NCBI RefSeq assembly: GCF_002878395.1
Contig: NC_061115.1
Coordinates: forward strand, 53,225,013 to 53,289,012
Origin: Capsicum annuum
Lineage: Eukaryota; Streptophyta; Magnoliopsida; Solanales; Solanaceae
DNA: 64,000 nucleotides
Direction: 5' to 3'
Part shown: piece by piece, positions 11,907-23,491 of the stretch
How the letters are laid out: each line of letters opens with the position of its first letter
Numbering within the stretch: the stretch's first letter is position 1
The notes under the pieces: model-generated
Databases searched by the model: none
What the model saw: only the letters and a program-made list of their open reading frames with translations
Told to the model about the DNA's origin: nothing
Translations under genes and position numbers: made by a program

Positions 11907-13650
11907 TGGACTAGAATATTATGTAGAATTAATCATTAGCAGTCAAAGATTGTTACCAAATACAATGTTTGAGCTCCAGATATTGATTGTGGTATGTGAG
12001 TATAGCTCGAGAAGAGTGATGCAAGAGCTGTGGGAGTAAATTAGTTGTTTTTATTTGATGTGTGAAAAAAATTAGGTTAATAACTTGTGATATAGAGGAA
12101 TGGGTATTTGTGATATATACCAAAGGTCTATTATATAAACATTGAATTGGGGCTAAGTTATTAGGTGGAGAAGATCATTATGTTAAAAGAATATGCTAAA
12201 TCCCTAGTCGCATCTTGTTAGATGAGATTTTGGGTAAGTTGGTGCTAGGTGCTCCAAGTTCATATTATTTAACATCTTAGTGTAGAGAAGTTTAGGGAAT
12301 TTTATATAGTACTTTTCATAACTGAATTAAGGAGAACATTCTTAGACGATATAAGCTATTAGTGCATTTTTTTAAAATGTGTCAAGTTGTGATTGGTATA
12401 CTAAGGAGTGAAAAAGTATGGATGTTCATACTCATGAGTGGGTGCCTCATAGGGTGATAGCTTTAGAAACAAAGCCTAGTGGATGTTAAGATTATTATCC
12501 TTGAAGGGTAGGGTCTTTATACCATAAATATCCTGGGGAAATGGTGTACTAAGGATGAACTCAATTTTTCTCAAGGTGGTGAGTTTCAGGGAAGTGTCAT
12601 GATAAATCTACTCCCCTTTTATAAAATTCCTCCTACTTCGGTCTAGGAGGACATTCTACCAATGTCATATGTATAAAGGTTATGACCAAGTATAAGGTAT
12701 GAGTTTTGTATAAAATCTATGTCCATTCTCCAACCCTAAACTACAAGCGATAATGATTCTCAGAAATCCAAGCTTCCATTTATTCAAGTTTTAGGGTATG
12801 AAACTCATGATGCATAAACTCATGTCACAGTTTATACGTAGTTCTAAGGAAGTATGCATTTCTTTTTCTACCGATTCATTTTATGTCATGTCATGTGCTA
12901 AACTAATTCTTTTTATGTATACTCGCAACCATTCTCAGTAATAAAAATGAGAGGGAATAGTTTAAATAGAAGTCCCTATCTTATTTATTGAATACATAAG
13001 TCTTAGCTTTATATCATATGACCCATGATTTTTGAACTCATGTTTCTTGTTGTGCCCAATCTAAAGAACTCATGCTATGTAATCATAATAGAAAAGTAAC
13101 CCTCCCATCCTTAATGCTTGTACTCTAGTTCCGAAGTGACCCTCCTTTTGGTAGTATGGTAGTGGCTATGAAAGATTAATAATGCTCTAGATATGGGAGT
13201 GGATGTAAGTCTATTAATGAGGGTGGAGGAATAAGATGTACTTTTGTTATGTAAAATAATTTAGAAGGGGAGATAGGGTTAAACTTTTGTGATAATGATC
13301 AAAGTTGGGAAATACATGAAGTAGGTGTAGGAAAGAGTGGCGTGAATGGTGTGATTGATAAAACCAAATCGGGGTGATATGTGGCTAGTACTTCTTGATT
13401 TAAGACCTGAGGTTGTTGGGTTATAGTGATGAAATGGAGTGGTATTATTTAGGGGTTTGAAGCATATGGTCCCATAACATACGTTAGAATCTTTAGGTCT
13501 AAGTTAGGCCTTGACTTAGAAGTAATAAGCAATTATGCTCATTCACTTGTAGTTATGTGTTTCATAGTAGAATTGGGAGATTCAAATGTTAGAGTGTTGT
13601 GTTCATAGATGAAAGCATAGTGGAAAAGATATAACACCTAAGCTACCCCT
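11907..13650. other. Unassigned degenerate sequence
   Basis: About 1.7 kb with no supported reading frame longer than a few dozen codons and no match to the other parts of the window that I could see. The phrase use (long T-rich and 'gtatga' runs) looks like an old LTR, but I cannot show ends or a partner copy. Confidence 0.4.
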
Positions 13651-13905
13651 TCACTTTAATGATTATGCAGTCACTGTAAACTATAGTAACCCATTAAAGG
13701 TCGGGGTGAATCCCAAGGGAATACTTGGAATTTTGGCTCTCAACTGTTGAAATCAATGGGCAAAACTGGAAAAGTAAATGGGGGGATTTGAGTAGCAATA
13801 CCAAATAAGTAGATAGTATTAACTTTGGCTGTAATTAGTCATAGGTGAACACTAGGATTGTATTCCCCCTAGCTTCTCCACTCCATAGGCTTATAACTCT
13901 TTTGG
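13651..13905 (-). repeat. AthB-type LTR fragment, first orientation
   Basis: Matches 42891-43130 and 58925-59160 in the same direction: the shared phrases are ctatagtaaccca, ggaaaagtaaatgggggg and ggtgaacacta.gattgt. These correspond to the 5' LTR end of the minus-strand AthB elements. It breaks off near 13905 into gypsy LTR sequence. Confidence 0.65.
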
Positions 13906-14339
13906 CTACGATGGGTTGGGCGATGGTCCGTCGATGGTTTGATGGTCCATCAACCTGACCATCGCAATTTATCAAGAAGGTGGCCTCATAGTTTCCCTTG
14001 CGACGGCCTGAGCGATGGTCCGTATCTAGTCCGACTATCCATCGGCTTGGGCCGTCGCTCCTAGAAAGAAGGTAGCTCTCCCTGCCATGCTTTGATGGTC
14101 TAGGGCGACGGTCCGTCACTAGTCCGGCGGTCCATCAGCCTCACCGTCGCATTAGGGCCGTTTTACTACCTTTTATATTTTGTCCATAACTTTCTCCTCT
14201 GATGTCAGATTTTGACAAAATTGATATCATTGGAAATCTTAAAAATACCACGTGTACAAAAGTGGATTTATCTTTCAGGGAAAGATTCTAATATTTTAAA
14301 TATAATTTCAACATAGGAAAAAGTATAAGGTATTACATT
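13906..14339 (-). repeat. Gypsy LTR fragment (Gyp2 type)
   Basis: Read on the minus strand it starts TGTAATACC at 14339 and continues through the same order of words as the Gyp2 3' LTR at 15030-15689 (aactttctcctc.gatgt, gttttactaccttttatat). It contains palindromic words GACGGTCCGTC (14107-14117) and gatggtccatc. It is flanked on both sides by AthB LTR pieces in opposite orientations. Confidence 0.65.
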
Positions 14340-15029
14340 TATACCTACAAACATATTTGGATTTTGAGATTTGATTATGGTCTTACAATTCTCTTGTATT
14401 AATTTTGTTTGATTAATTTAGTTAAAGTTTTGGGTTTTCTAGTTGTGATTATTTTGATTCATCTTATGCCTTCAATCATGAATAGTGTTCATTCTTTCAC
14501 AAGTATGAGGTGCTAAAAACCTTTGGATAGGGTTTTAAAAACCCTGGTAGATTAACAAAGCAGGGGAAGTGCGATTGCTATTCTTAACTGATACACATTC
14601 ATGCATTGTGTTATCTTCACTTTAATAGTTATCTTAGTGGTTGCAAAAGTTAGGATTCCACCTAGATTACTACTGCTTATGCTAAAAGGGGATTAGTGAC
14701 TAGGAAAGGATAACTATAATAGTAATTTGAAGTTTAAATATCGATCCACACAACTAATTATTATCTAAGATTGTTAGCATTGATCTAATAACAACACACT
14801 CAAGAGGTAATAGTTAACTCAGATCTAGGATAAGGGTTAGGAAGGGGACATGTTGAGACTCAAAAAGTAAAGGGTGAAATTTGTTAGCCTATTGAAAAGG
14901 TAGTTAATGGTACAAAACTTATAAGATTTGGCATGTAAGGTATTAGGTTGGTTCAACAAAGCATGATAATCCTTTAGAGTGAAGAAGCTAGGAGGAACAC
15001 AATCCTAGTGTTCACCATATCCTGCAAAC
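14340..15029 (+). repeat. AthB-type LTR fragment, inverted
   Basis: The reverse complement aligns along its whole length with 43080-43760 and 59115-59780 (shared phrases for 'gaagataacataatgcatg' and 'gagaattgtaagacca'). It is therefore inverted relative to 13651-13905, with which it shares about 40 bp (13842-13885 against 14980-15020) as an inverted repeat. Confidence 0.65.
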
Positions 15030-15689
15030 TCATTATTATATTGGGTATATAATAATGAACAAATAGGCAGAAATCAGATATAACTGGGTATATACAAGTG
15101 GGTAGTAAATGAATAAAATACCCCAATTAAAATGACATATAAAAACTAAATGGGACCTGCGATGGTGGGTATGACGGTCCGTTGCTGGGTTGATGGTCCG
15201 TCTACCCTGAACGTCGCTTTTTGGCAGAATGGGGTCTTACTATATTGGCTGTGACAGCTTGGGTGATGGTCTGTCGCAGGTTCAATGGTTCGTCAACCTA
15301 ACAATCGCACTTTATCTAGAAGGTGGCCTCATTGTTTCCCTTGCGATAGTCCGTCACAAGTACGATGGTCCGTCGGCTTAGGCCATCACTCCTAGGAAGA
15401 AGGTAACTGTCCCTGCCTTGGTGTGACGGTCGTGGGTGACTGTCCATCGCTAGTTCGATAGCTCGTCAGCCTCACCGTCGCCTCTAGGCTGTTTTACTGC
15501 CTTTTATATTTTGGCCATAACTTTCTCCTCCGATGTAAGATTTTGACCAAATTAGTATCATTGGTAAGCTAATTCAGTTTCTAAAAATATTAAAAACACC
15601 ACTTTTAAAAAAGTGTATTTATCTTTCAAGGAAATCATCTAACATTCTTAAGATGATTTTAAGCTAGGAAAAAGTATGGGGTATTACAA
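15030..15689 (-). repeat. 3' LTR of Gyp2, partial
   Basis: Starts TGTAATACCCC at 15689 on the minus strand, directly after the purine tract on that strand (plus-strand tctcccccttaag at 15692-15705). It aligns with the plus-strand LTR beginning at 49372 and with 13906-14339. The piece ends near 15030, at an attatta motif, where AthB sequence takes over. Confidence 0.7.
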
Positions 15690-16079
15690 TATCTCCCCCT
15701 TAAGAACATTCGTCCTCGAATAGACTTATAGTGAGGGGAAAGAATAACAAATGTACATACTAAACATGAATAGTGAAACATGATCTCATGACTGACATAG
15801 CTGATACTGAACATATTATACTGAACATGCATATCTGATATATGTGTAACTGATTCATGAATGCATGACTAGGTGTTCTGATGAACTAAGTTTCTCACAA
15901 TGACAATACATATCTGATGCATAAATATATAATTGAGTTGATACATGAATGCATGACTAAATATGCAATGGTATTTAATACCAAGTTTGTCACGAACACC
16001 GAACATGAAACTGGGTAATCTTAAGGAGAATTGTTACCTTGAGCTTGATCTGAGTTGGCGGAGAAGAGGTAAGGATAAT

Positions 16080-17310
16080 TGGTATGTATGCATGCTTTTG
16101 TTTTCCAAGTAGCTCCCTTGACAGACTAATTTTTCCAAAGAACTTTAACTAGAGGGACTTTTTTATTCCTCAGCCTACTATTCTAATAGTCTTTGATTTC
16201 AACTGGAATTTCTTCATAAGAAAGGCTATTCTGAACATCGATGCTCTAAAAAGGGACTACAACTGCTAGGTCACCTATACATTTCTTGAGAAAAGAGACA
16301 TGGAAGACTGAGTCTAGATGTGATGGAAATTCAAGATCATAAGCTACCTTGCCAAAGCGACTGAGAATCTTAAATGGACCGATATATCGGGCACTGAGTG
16401 TTCCCTTCTTGCAAAACCTCCTCACTCCCATCATGGGAGAGATCTTTAGATAGACTTAATCACCAATATCAAACTCGAGATCCTTTCTACGAACATTTGT
16501 ATAAGACTTCTGTTATCTCTGAGCAGCACAGAGTCTTTCTCTGATCAACTAGACTTTTTCTAAGGCTTCGAATACTAAGTCAGGACCTATGACTGAGGCC
16601 TCACTAACCTCGAACAAACCAATTAGAGATCTGCATCTCTTACCATAGAGAGCTTTGAATGGAGCCATCTGAATACTGGAATGATAGTTGTTATTGTATG
16701 CAAACTCAATCAAAGGCAAGTGGTCAACCCAACTTACCTTGAAATCAATTGTACACACCCTTAGCATATCTTCTAAAGTATGACTAGTCCTTTTTGCTTG
16801 ACCATCTGTCTAAGGATGAAAGGTTGTACTAAGCTGAACTTGGGTACCAAGACCCTTTTGGAACAGTTTCTAGAAATGAAAGGTGAGCTAGGTACCTCTG
16901 TCTGAGATAATAGATAATGAAACACTGTGCAATCTGACAAACTCTCTGATGTAGAGCATGGAGTCATCCTTGGCTAAATACGAGGTATGAACTGGAAAGA
17001 AATGAGTTGATTTGGTCATTCTATCTATAATGACCCAAACAGAATCATGATAAGGACGAGTTCGAGGCAAACCCGTCACAAAGTCAATGTTAACTTCTTC
17101 CCACTTCCATGTTGGATTAATGAACTCCTGTATAGGACCACTAGGCTTCTGATGCTCTATCTTAACTTGCTGACATGTAGAGTACTTAGCCACAAACTCT
17201 GCAACATCTCTCTTCATCCCACATCACCAATGGATTTCTCACAAGTCGCGGTACATCTTTGTAGCCCCTGAATGAATAGAGTAGCACAAACCATACACTT
17301 TTATAAGAAT
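16080..17310 (-). pseudogene. Gyp2 integrase remnant
   Basis: Three minus-strand stretches in one phase: 16888-17217 with FVAKYSTCQQVKIEHQ and WEEVNIDFVTGLP plus ISDRGT (first two catalytic Asp of the D,D(35)E core), 16549-16767 with WVDHLPLIEFAYNNNYHSS, and 16246-16434 with the C-terminal RYIGPFKILSRFGKVAYDLE and FHVSFLKK wording. The segment with the catalytic Glu is outside the open stretches. The first Cys of the zinc-binding CX2C is Tyr, as in Gyp4. A weak chromodomain-like tail may follow towards 16080. Confidence 0.65.
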
Positions 17311-17580
17311 TCACCGCCTTAAATCATCTATACCTGTTACACAGAGATGACCCTAACAACTAAGGACACCATCTCCTCCTTGGGAGAAAACCTTCATTTT
17401 CTAATCCTTGACTAACTGTTTCAACTTGCCTAAAATGGGATCTTTATCTTTCTTTTCCTTCACCTCGGAAACTAGAGATGATTCTGAACTACTCTAAACC
17501 CATACATCACCCTCTTCCATATCAACTAAGCAAATTCCTAGTCTGGAAAGTTGATGTACTTCCCTAAGCTAACATTTTCT

Positions 17581-17950
17581 TACTGTCATTCACATGAGCA
17601 ACACTACCCATAGACAATCTACTGAAAGCGTCGGCAAATACATAGGCCTTTCCCGGATGATAGAGGACACTTATGTCATAATCTTTCTAGAGATCTAACC
17701 ACCTTCTCTAACGAAGATTGAGATCTTTCTAATAAAAGACATACTGAAGACTCTTATGATCTGTAAAGACATCTACATAAACTCCGTAGAGATAATGCCT
17801 CCAAATCTTCAAGGCAAGGACACGGCGGTTAACTCAAGATGATGAGTAGGACAATTCTTCTTATAGGGTTTAAGTTGTATGGAGGCATAGGCTATTACCT
17901 TACCATGCTGTATGAGGACTCAACCTAAACCTACTCTAGATGTATCACAA
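17581..17950 (-). pseudogene. Gyp2 RNase H remnant
   Basis: The minus strand around 17640-17940 encodes, in broken frames, the RNase H words seen intact in Gyp4: a block equivalent to '[19 protein letters not shown]' and the Asp of '[10 protein letters not shown]' (plus strand agactcttatgatctgtaaa at 17748-17767). Several indels prevent a continuous reading. Confidence 0.5.
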
Positions 17951-17999
17951 TTACTACGAACCTATCTGAATCATCTGGAAGAGCTAGAATTAGAGCTGA

Positions 18000-18900
18000 G
18001 GTGAGTCTAGTCTTTAACTCCTGAACTTGACTTTCTTCTGAGTAAATCTAGACATAGGGGATGCAATAGAAGAAAATCCCTCAACAAACCATCTATAATA
18101 GCCAGCCAAACCCAGGAAACTCTAGATATCTAATGGATAGACAGGGAGAGGCCAGTGTCTTACTTCTTTGGTCTTTTGAGGATCTACTCTAATGCCATCA
18201 TCCAAAACTATATGACCAAGTAATGCTACTGAACTTAGCCAAAATTCGCACTTACTGAATTTGGCAAACAATTGATGATTTTTGAGAGTCTGAAGTACTG
18301 CTCTGAGAAGGTCTGCATGATCGTGCTCACTGTAGGAATAGACCGAAATATCATCTATGAACACAGGGTTCAGTAAGTCCATGAAAGTGGCTAGGGCATT
18401 GGTAAGACCAAATGACATAACTAAGAATTCAAAGTGACCATACCGAGTACGGAAAGCTATTTTTGGAATATCATATTCTCTGACTCAGAGCTGATGACAG
18501 TCAAATCTGAGGTCTATCTTAGAGAAATAACTGGCACCCTAAAGTTGTTAAAACAAGTCATCTATTCTGGAAAGAGATTACTTGTTCTTGACCATGACCT
18601 TATTGATTTGATGGTAGTTTGTAAACATTATGAGAGAACAGTCTTTATTGCGCACTAATAGTATTAGAATGCCTCACGGGGAAATGCTGGGTCTGATGAA
18701 TTCCTTATTTAAGAGATACTTCAACTGCTCTTTCAGTTCTTTGAGTTCTACTGGTGCCGTTCTGTATAGGGAAATAGAGATAGGTTGATTATCCAGAAAA
18801 AGATTAATACTAAAGTCTATTTCCCTTTCAAGAGGAATTCCTAGAAGATCTTTGGGAAAGACATCTAAATATTCATTCACTACTGGGACTGATTCAAGAC
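18000..18900 (-). pseudogene. Gyp2 reverse transcriptase remnant
   Basis: 18674-18880 encodes the RT amino end ([15 protein letters not shown] ... [13 protein letters not shown]), and 18122-18418 the palm with [12 protein letters not shown] and FIDDISVYS. The FIDD catalytic pair is kept, but the stretch normally found between MDLMN and VFIDD (about 12-13 residues) is absent: the text reads straight [11 protein letters not shown], an in-frame deletion beside the active site. The part from 18419 to 18673 is broken. This RT segment is duplicated in inverse orientation in Gyp3. Confidence 0.7.
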
Positions 18901-19490
18901 TGGGAGTTTCGAAACTAGTGTTCTTAACTCGAACAAGATGATAGATACATCATTTAGATATTATTTTCTATCCCCGAAGGTAGGAACTAAGCTGACCCCT
19001 GAAAGTGGATACGCAATCCTTCCACTCAAGGACAGGTTCATTCGGAAATTAAAAATGGACTATTTTGTTTTTACAGTCAACTTTGGCATAGCAGGAATGA
19101 AGCCAATCAATGTAGAGAATGACATCAAAATCATTCATCTCTAATTTGACTAAGTCTATTGAGGTGACTTTCTAAAATATCATAATCTAAAAGTTTCGTT
19201 ATACCCGTTGGGCTATGATGGTTTTATCTACTAGGGTAGAGATTGAAAAGGGATCTTCTAGAATTTTGAGACTGGCTCCAAAATTGAATTCTATATAAGG
19301 AGTGACAAAAGACAAAGAAGCTCTTGGATCTGGCAAAGCATAAAAATGCACATGAAAGATCTGTAATGTACCGATAACCACATTTGGAGAATTTTTCTGA
19401 TCTTGCTGGGACTGAAGAGCATAGAAATAATTTGGTCATTTCCCACTAGTAGCACTGGAGGTGGTACCCTGCTGATATAGGTGACCGGAC
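18350..19490 (-). repeat. Left arm of a large inverted repeat
   Basis: PR-RT part of Gyp2. The reverse complement aligns along its length with 20455-21590, for instance VQPPVLLVGNEQIISMLFSP on the plus strand at 20475-20535 against VPPPVLLVGNDQIISMLFSP on the minus strand. Identity by eye is about 80-85%. The central spacer of about 1 kb contains Gyp2 gag. Confidence 0.75.
18910..19480 (-). pseudogene. Gyp2 protease remnant
   Basis: Minus-strand words include FVTPYIEFNFGASLKILEDP and IIAQRV, and further down the DFDVIL.IDW block near 19070-19130, all standard for the aspartic protease of chromovirus-type polyproteins. Reading is split over two frames. The same segment occurs inverted in Gyp3 (20560-20960). 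Confidence 0.6.
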
Positions 19491-20354
19491 TCAGCTGAGG
19501 AACGATTCTATTGACCCTAAGGACCTGGATGAGGACAGTCTCTGACTCTTTGTCCTGGCTTGCCACATCTGAAATAAATACCACTTCCAGCTCTGCAAAT
19601 ACCCTAATGATGCTTGCTACAAGTTCGAAAAAGAGGATAGGTATGGGCGCTGCTAACACTGCCCGGACTTAGAACCTGGCGCTCTATCTTTGTTACCCTT
19701 TCTGAACCTAGGAACTGGAGAACTAGATGAAGAAGGAGCTGGAAATGATGACTTAGCACAAAACTGAGAATGGTTTCCTCCTTCTGACTTGGGCTGAACA
19801 AAGTTGAAACTACCTATCTTTGCTTACTTATTCTTCTTCTCCCTCATCTTAATCTTCTGCTCTTCTATCTATTGAGCATGAGTCATAAGCTTGGCTAAAG
19901 TCATGTCACTATTCAGCGTGGCAGATATACACTCATTAACCACACTATCATTCACCCCTTAAACAAATATACTTATCTTTGCCCTCCTATCTGTAACCAC
20001 ATAAGGGATATATCTAGCTAATTAAGTAAACTTTAGAGAATACTCTTTCACTATCACATTGCCCTACCTCAGGTTGATGAATTCTATCACCTTAGCTTCT
20101 CTAAGATCTAGGGGAAAGAATCTATCAAGGAACACTAAAGCAAACTTCTCCCATTCAATTGACCCTGCATCATCTGCCCTCTCTGACTTCCATTGCTTGA
20201 ACCAAGTATGATTCATATCCTGCAATTGATATGCAACTAGCTCAGCACTCTCTCTAGACGTAATCCCTATTATGTCTGTAACCTTCTGCACCTGATCTAG
20301 GAATTCCTGAGGGTCCTCATCTATCTTAGACCCAAGAAAGGATGGAGGATTCAT
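19481..20354 (-). pseudogene. Gyp2 gag and CCHC remnant
   Basis: 20064-20354 encodes a clear Retrotrans_gag stretch: NPPSFLGSKIDEDPQEFLDQ, then AYQLQDMNHTWFKQWK and FLDRFFPLDLREAK. Beyond a broken region, the plus strand at 19500-19570 encodes on the reverse a CG.PGQRVRDCPHPGP knuckle-like segment. In the family Gag forms the particle and the knuckle binds element RNA. Gag begins only at its middle because the inverted Gyp3 follows at about 20376. Confidence 0.7.
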
Positions 20355-20375
20355 TTGGGTGAAGTCTCGAATCCT

Positions 20376-21607
20376 GGATTATGAGAACATATTGGTCATT
20401 TACCACCCACTTGTATATACCAAGTTGCGAATTCCTGAGAACATGTCTTAGTCTGGTCGCCCAAATCAGCAGGGTGCAACCACCAGTATTACTAGTGGGC
20501 AATGAGCAAATCATTTCTATGCTCTTCAGTCCCAGCAAGATCAGGAAAATTCTTCTGACATGGTTATCGGTACGTTACAGATCTTTCATGTACATGTTTA
20601 TGCTTTTCTAGATCCAGGAGCTTGTTTGCCTTTTGTCACTCCTTATATAGAAGTCAATTTTTGAGTTAGTCTCAAAATTCTAGCAGAGATATTCTCAATC
20701 TCTACCCCAATCGATAAAACCATTATAGCCCAGCGGGTATACAAGAATTCCCTGGTTATGATATTTTAGAAAATCACCTCAGCAGACTTAGTCGAATTAG
20801 AGATAACTGATTTTGATGTCATTCTTGGCATTGATTGGATTCATTCCTGCTATGCCATAGTCGACTGCAGAAATAGAATAGTCCAGTTTTAGTTTCTAGA
20901 TGAACCCATACTTGAGTGGAAGCGTAATGTATCCGCTTTTTAGGGGTCGGCTTTTTTCCTACCTTCGGGCATGAAAAATGATATCCAAAGGATGTTTCTA
21001 TCATTTTGTTTGAGTTAAGGACACTAGTTCTAAAACCCCCAGTCTTGAATTAGTCTCAGTAGTGAATGAATATTCAGATATCTTTCCCGAAAATCTTCTA
21101 AGAATTCCTTCTGAAAGGGAAATATCCTTTGGTATTGATCTTTTTCTGAATACTCAGCCTATCTTTATTCCCTCATACAGAATGACACTAACAGAACTCA
21201 AAGAACTGAAAGAGCTTTTTAAGGATCTCCTAAATAAGGGATTCATCAAACCCAATGTTTCCCCATGGGGCGTTCCAGTATTATTCGTGTGCAAGAAAGA
21301 TGGTTCTCTCAAAATTTGTACAGACTACCGTTAAATCAGTAAGGTCATGGTAAAGAACAAGTATCCTCTTCCCAGAATTGATAACTTGTTTGCCCATCTT
21401 CAGGATGCCTGTTATTTCCCTAAGATAGACCTCAGATTCGGCTATTATCATCTCCAAATCAGAGAATGTGACATTCCAAAAATAGTTTTCCATACTCGGT
21501 ATGGTCACTTCGAATTCTTAGTTATATCATTTGGTCTTACCAACGCCCCAGTCGCTTTCATGGACTTTGTGAAATGTGTGTTCAAGTAGTACTTGGACAT
21601 GTTCTTC
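20376..21607 (+). pseudogene. Gyp3 protease-RT fragment, inverted partner of Gyp2
   Basis: Plus-strand gypsy coding remnant. PR words (FVTPYIEVNF, IIAQRV, then DFDVILGIDWIHSCYA near 20810-20850) are followed by RT: 21062-21334 (NEYSDIFPENLLRIP ... VLFVCKKDGSLKICTDYR) and 21347-21589 ([40 protein letters not shown]). It stops before the catalytic FIDD: at about 21607 the text changes to gypsy LTR sequence, so the palm end, RNase H and INT are deleted. The stop after the first DYR block (TAA at 21332-21334) is at a Gln/Arg position of the family. Confidence 0.75.
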
Positions 21608-22799
21608 TATGATATCATGAACTTAGTTAGTTGTTAGATATCAGTAGTATTATGTCAGTCAACAAAAGTCAGTAACTCAGTCCATGTTCAGTTTCAGAAA
21701 ATCATGTTTAGTGTCTGTGCATATGGGAGTAGAAATTAGCACTCAGCGAACCCAAGGGTGGGAACTCACCTTTTATATGAGGGTGTGATTCTTAGAAGCA
21801 ATCCTTGTGTTCCAGAACTATGTAGCCAACATAGGTTGAGACATCATAGCCTATTATATAAGGGTAGATGAGGTGGCTTAACCTGCCATATAAGGGTTCC
21901 CACTATTCTCATTAGAGATACCTGTTATATTAGGGTCACTCACAGATTTTCCTTACCAGTATCATGGTATTGACACCCTTCTAATCAGGGCACAGATTGG
22001 ACCCTAATTCAACCATAATGCATTATTTGAAGCATGTCGATAGGTGACTACTTCCTACAGTTTCAGTATCAGTATCATTTATGAACTCAAATGGTTCTTC
22101 AGATTTTAGTCAACTCAGATACAGTACGACACTTAGCTAGTTCCATCAGATTCGGGATTGTTAGATACACTCACTCATGCTATCAGTTATACCAGTTATC
22201 AATATGTCATGTTTTCAGTATTCAGATTCAATAATCATGTTATCATGGTATCAGTGTCAATTTTTATGTCTCATGCATGTACTCTCACACTCATGATAGT
22301 CAGTCTGTTATTATATTTGTTCATGCATATGAATCCTATGCATTCAGCTTACCTCACATGCATACCAATATATTCAAAGTACTGACACATTTGCGCTATG
22401 GTGTCTTATACCATAGGTTCAGAGTTAGAAGTGAGTCTTCATCATTCAAAGAAACGATCATCATTTTATTAGATCGTTAATTTGTTTATTAGTTGGAGTT
22501 AGTCGGGGATATCACCCATCAAATCGTTATTCAGACAGTCACGTTTAGAGGTTTTTCAAACTACAGTATTTTCAGATAGCTTATTTCAGTTTTTTTTTGG
22601 TATATCATACCATATTCATATGCTATTATTTATCAGATCTTATGTTACATTTTTGAAACTTATGGCCTTTCAGTTCATATTTATGCATTATACAGTATGT
22701 AGCAGTATATAGGTATAGATTACAGTATGGATTAGCTTATGGTCCTTTGAGGTCATGAGCACCGTGTAACGTTTCAGGTACCAGATTTAGAGCGTTACA
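21608..22799 (+). repeat. 3' portion of a gypsy LTR
   Basis: Aligns collinearly with 50640-51839: both contain gttgttagatatcagtag, gcgaacccaagggtgggaac, tgacacccttc.aatcaggg and end in the LTR terminus gcgttaca. It begins at the deletion junction with Gyp3. No promoter is visible because the U3 part is missing in this copy. Confidence 0.75.
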
Positions 22800-23491
22800 A
22801 TATAAAATGCATAACTTCAACTAAGAAATACATAAATTTTATTTAAGTGCAGAAGGAAACCTTAAAATCAAAGACTTAATGAAAAAGGACAACAAGGATC
22901 AATGGTCACTTACTTGTGTCAACATCTAGCCTAGCATTGGGTGCATGTATCACAGAAGGCCTGACCCTGGGCGCATGTAGACACATATATGTTCCAAAAA
23001 AATTTCTTGCATCTTCATCTCTAGTATTTTTGACTTCGAACACTTACCTTACCCAGATGTAGTCCACATGTAGTAGATGTGGTCTATATGTTTGAATAGG
23101 TAAGTGCAAGATGTTCTTTTTTAGCTCTTTCACTCTCTGGAACTTTAATTCTTGTACTTACCTTATTCTCATACAGACAACATTTTGTACATGTTGTCCA
23201 CATACACACTTAGATAAGTGAAAGGCCTCCAATACTTGCAACAAATCTTCAAATCTTCAACTTTCATCACATGCCTTGGTCATGTACATCTGGAAAGTAT
23301 CACTAATACCTAAAATTCATCGAGTAAGCTGTAAAAACTCCATTTTACATCTTTTTCATGAAATTAGCATCCAATACGTACTTTCCTGCAAAATATACCC
23401 AAAACACATCATATCTAAAAAAACAGCCTTAGAAACTTCAATATATTCAATGCTTTAAGCATTTAAAGTGCTACATTTCTATACCAGATCA
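22800..23491 (-). repeat. Ptp element 3' LTR, truncated
   Basis: Minus-strand LTR whose start reads TGATCTGGTATAG (TGATGTGGTATA in the other copy at 52522), preceded by a purine tract (complement of accctctcaactta). Its other end is cut by the gypsy LTR terminus at 22799. It contains the palindromic word CCACAT-gtagtag-ATGTGG at 23064-23082. Confidence 0.6.

Larger units (their letters stand above)
15690..20375 (-). mobile_element. Gyp2 internal region
   Basis: Minus-strand Ty3/gypsy internal region in the order gag (right), CCHC, PR, RT, RNase H, INT, polypurine tract (15692-15705), 3' LTR. The 5' LTR and the start of gag are missing; at 20376 the sequence turns into the inverted Gyp3. Domain frames fall into all three phases, so frameshifts are present. 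Confidence 0.75.
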
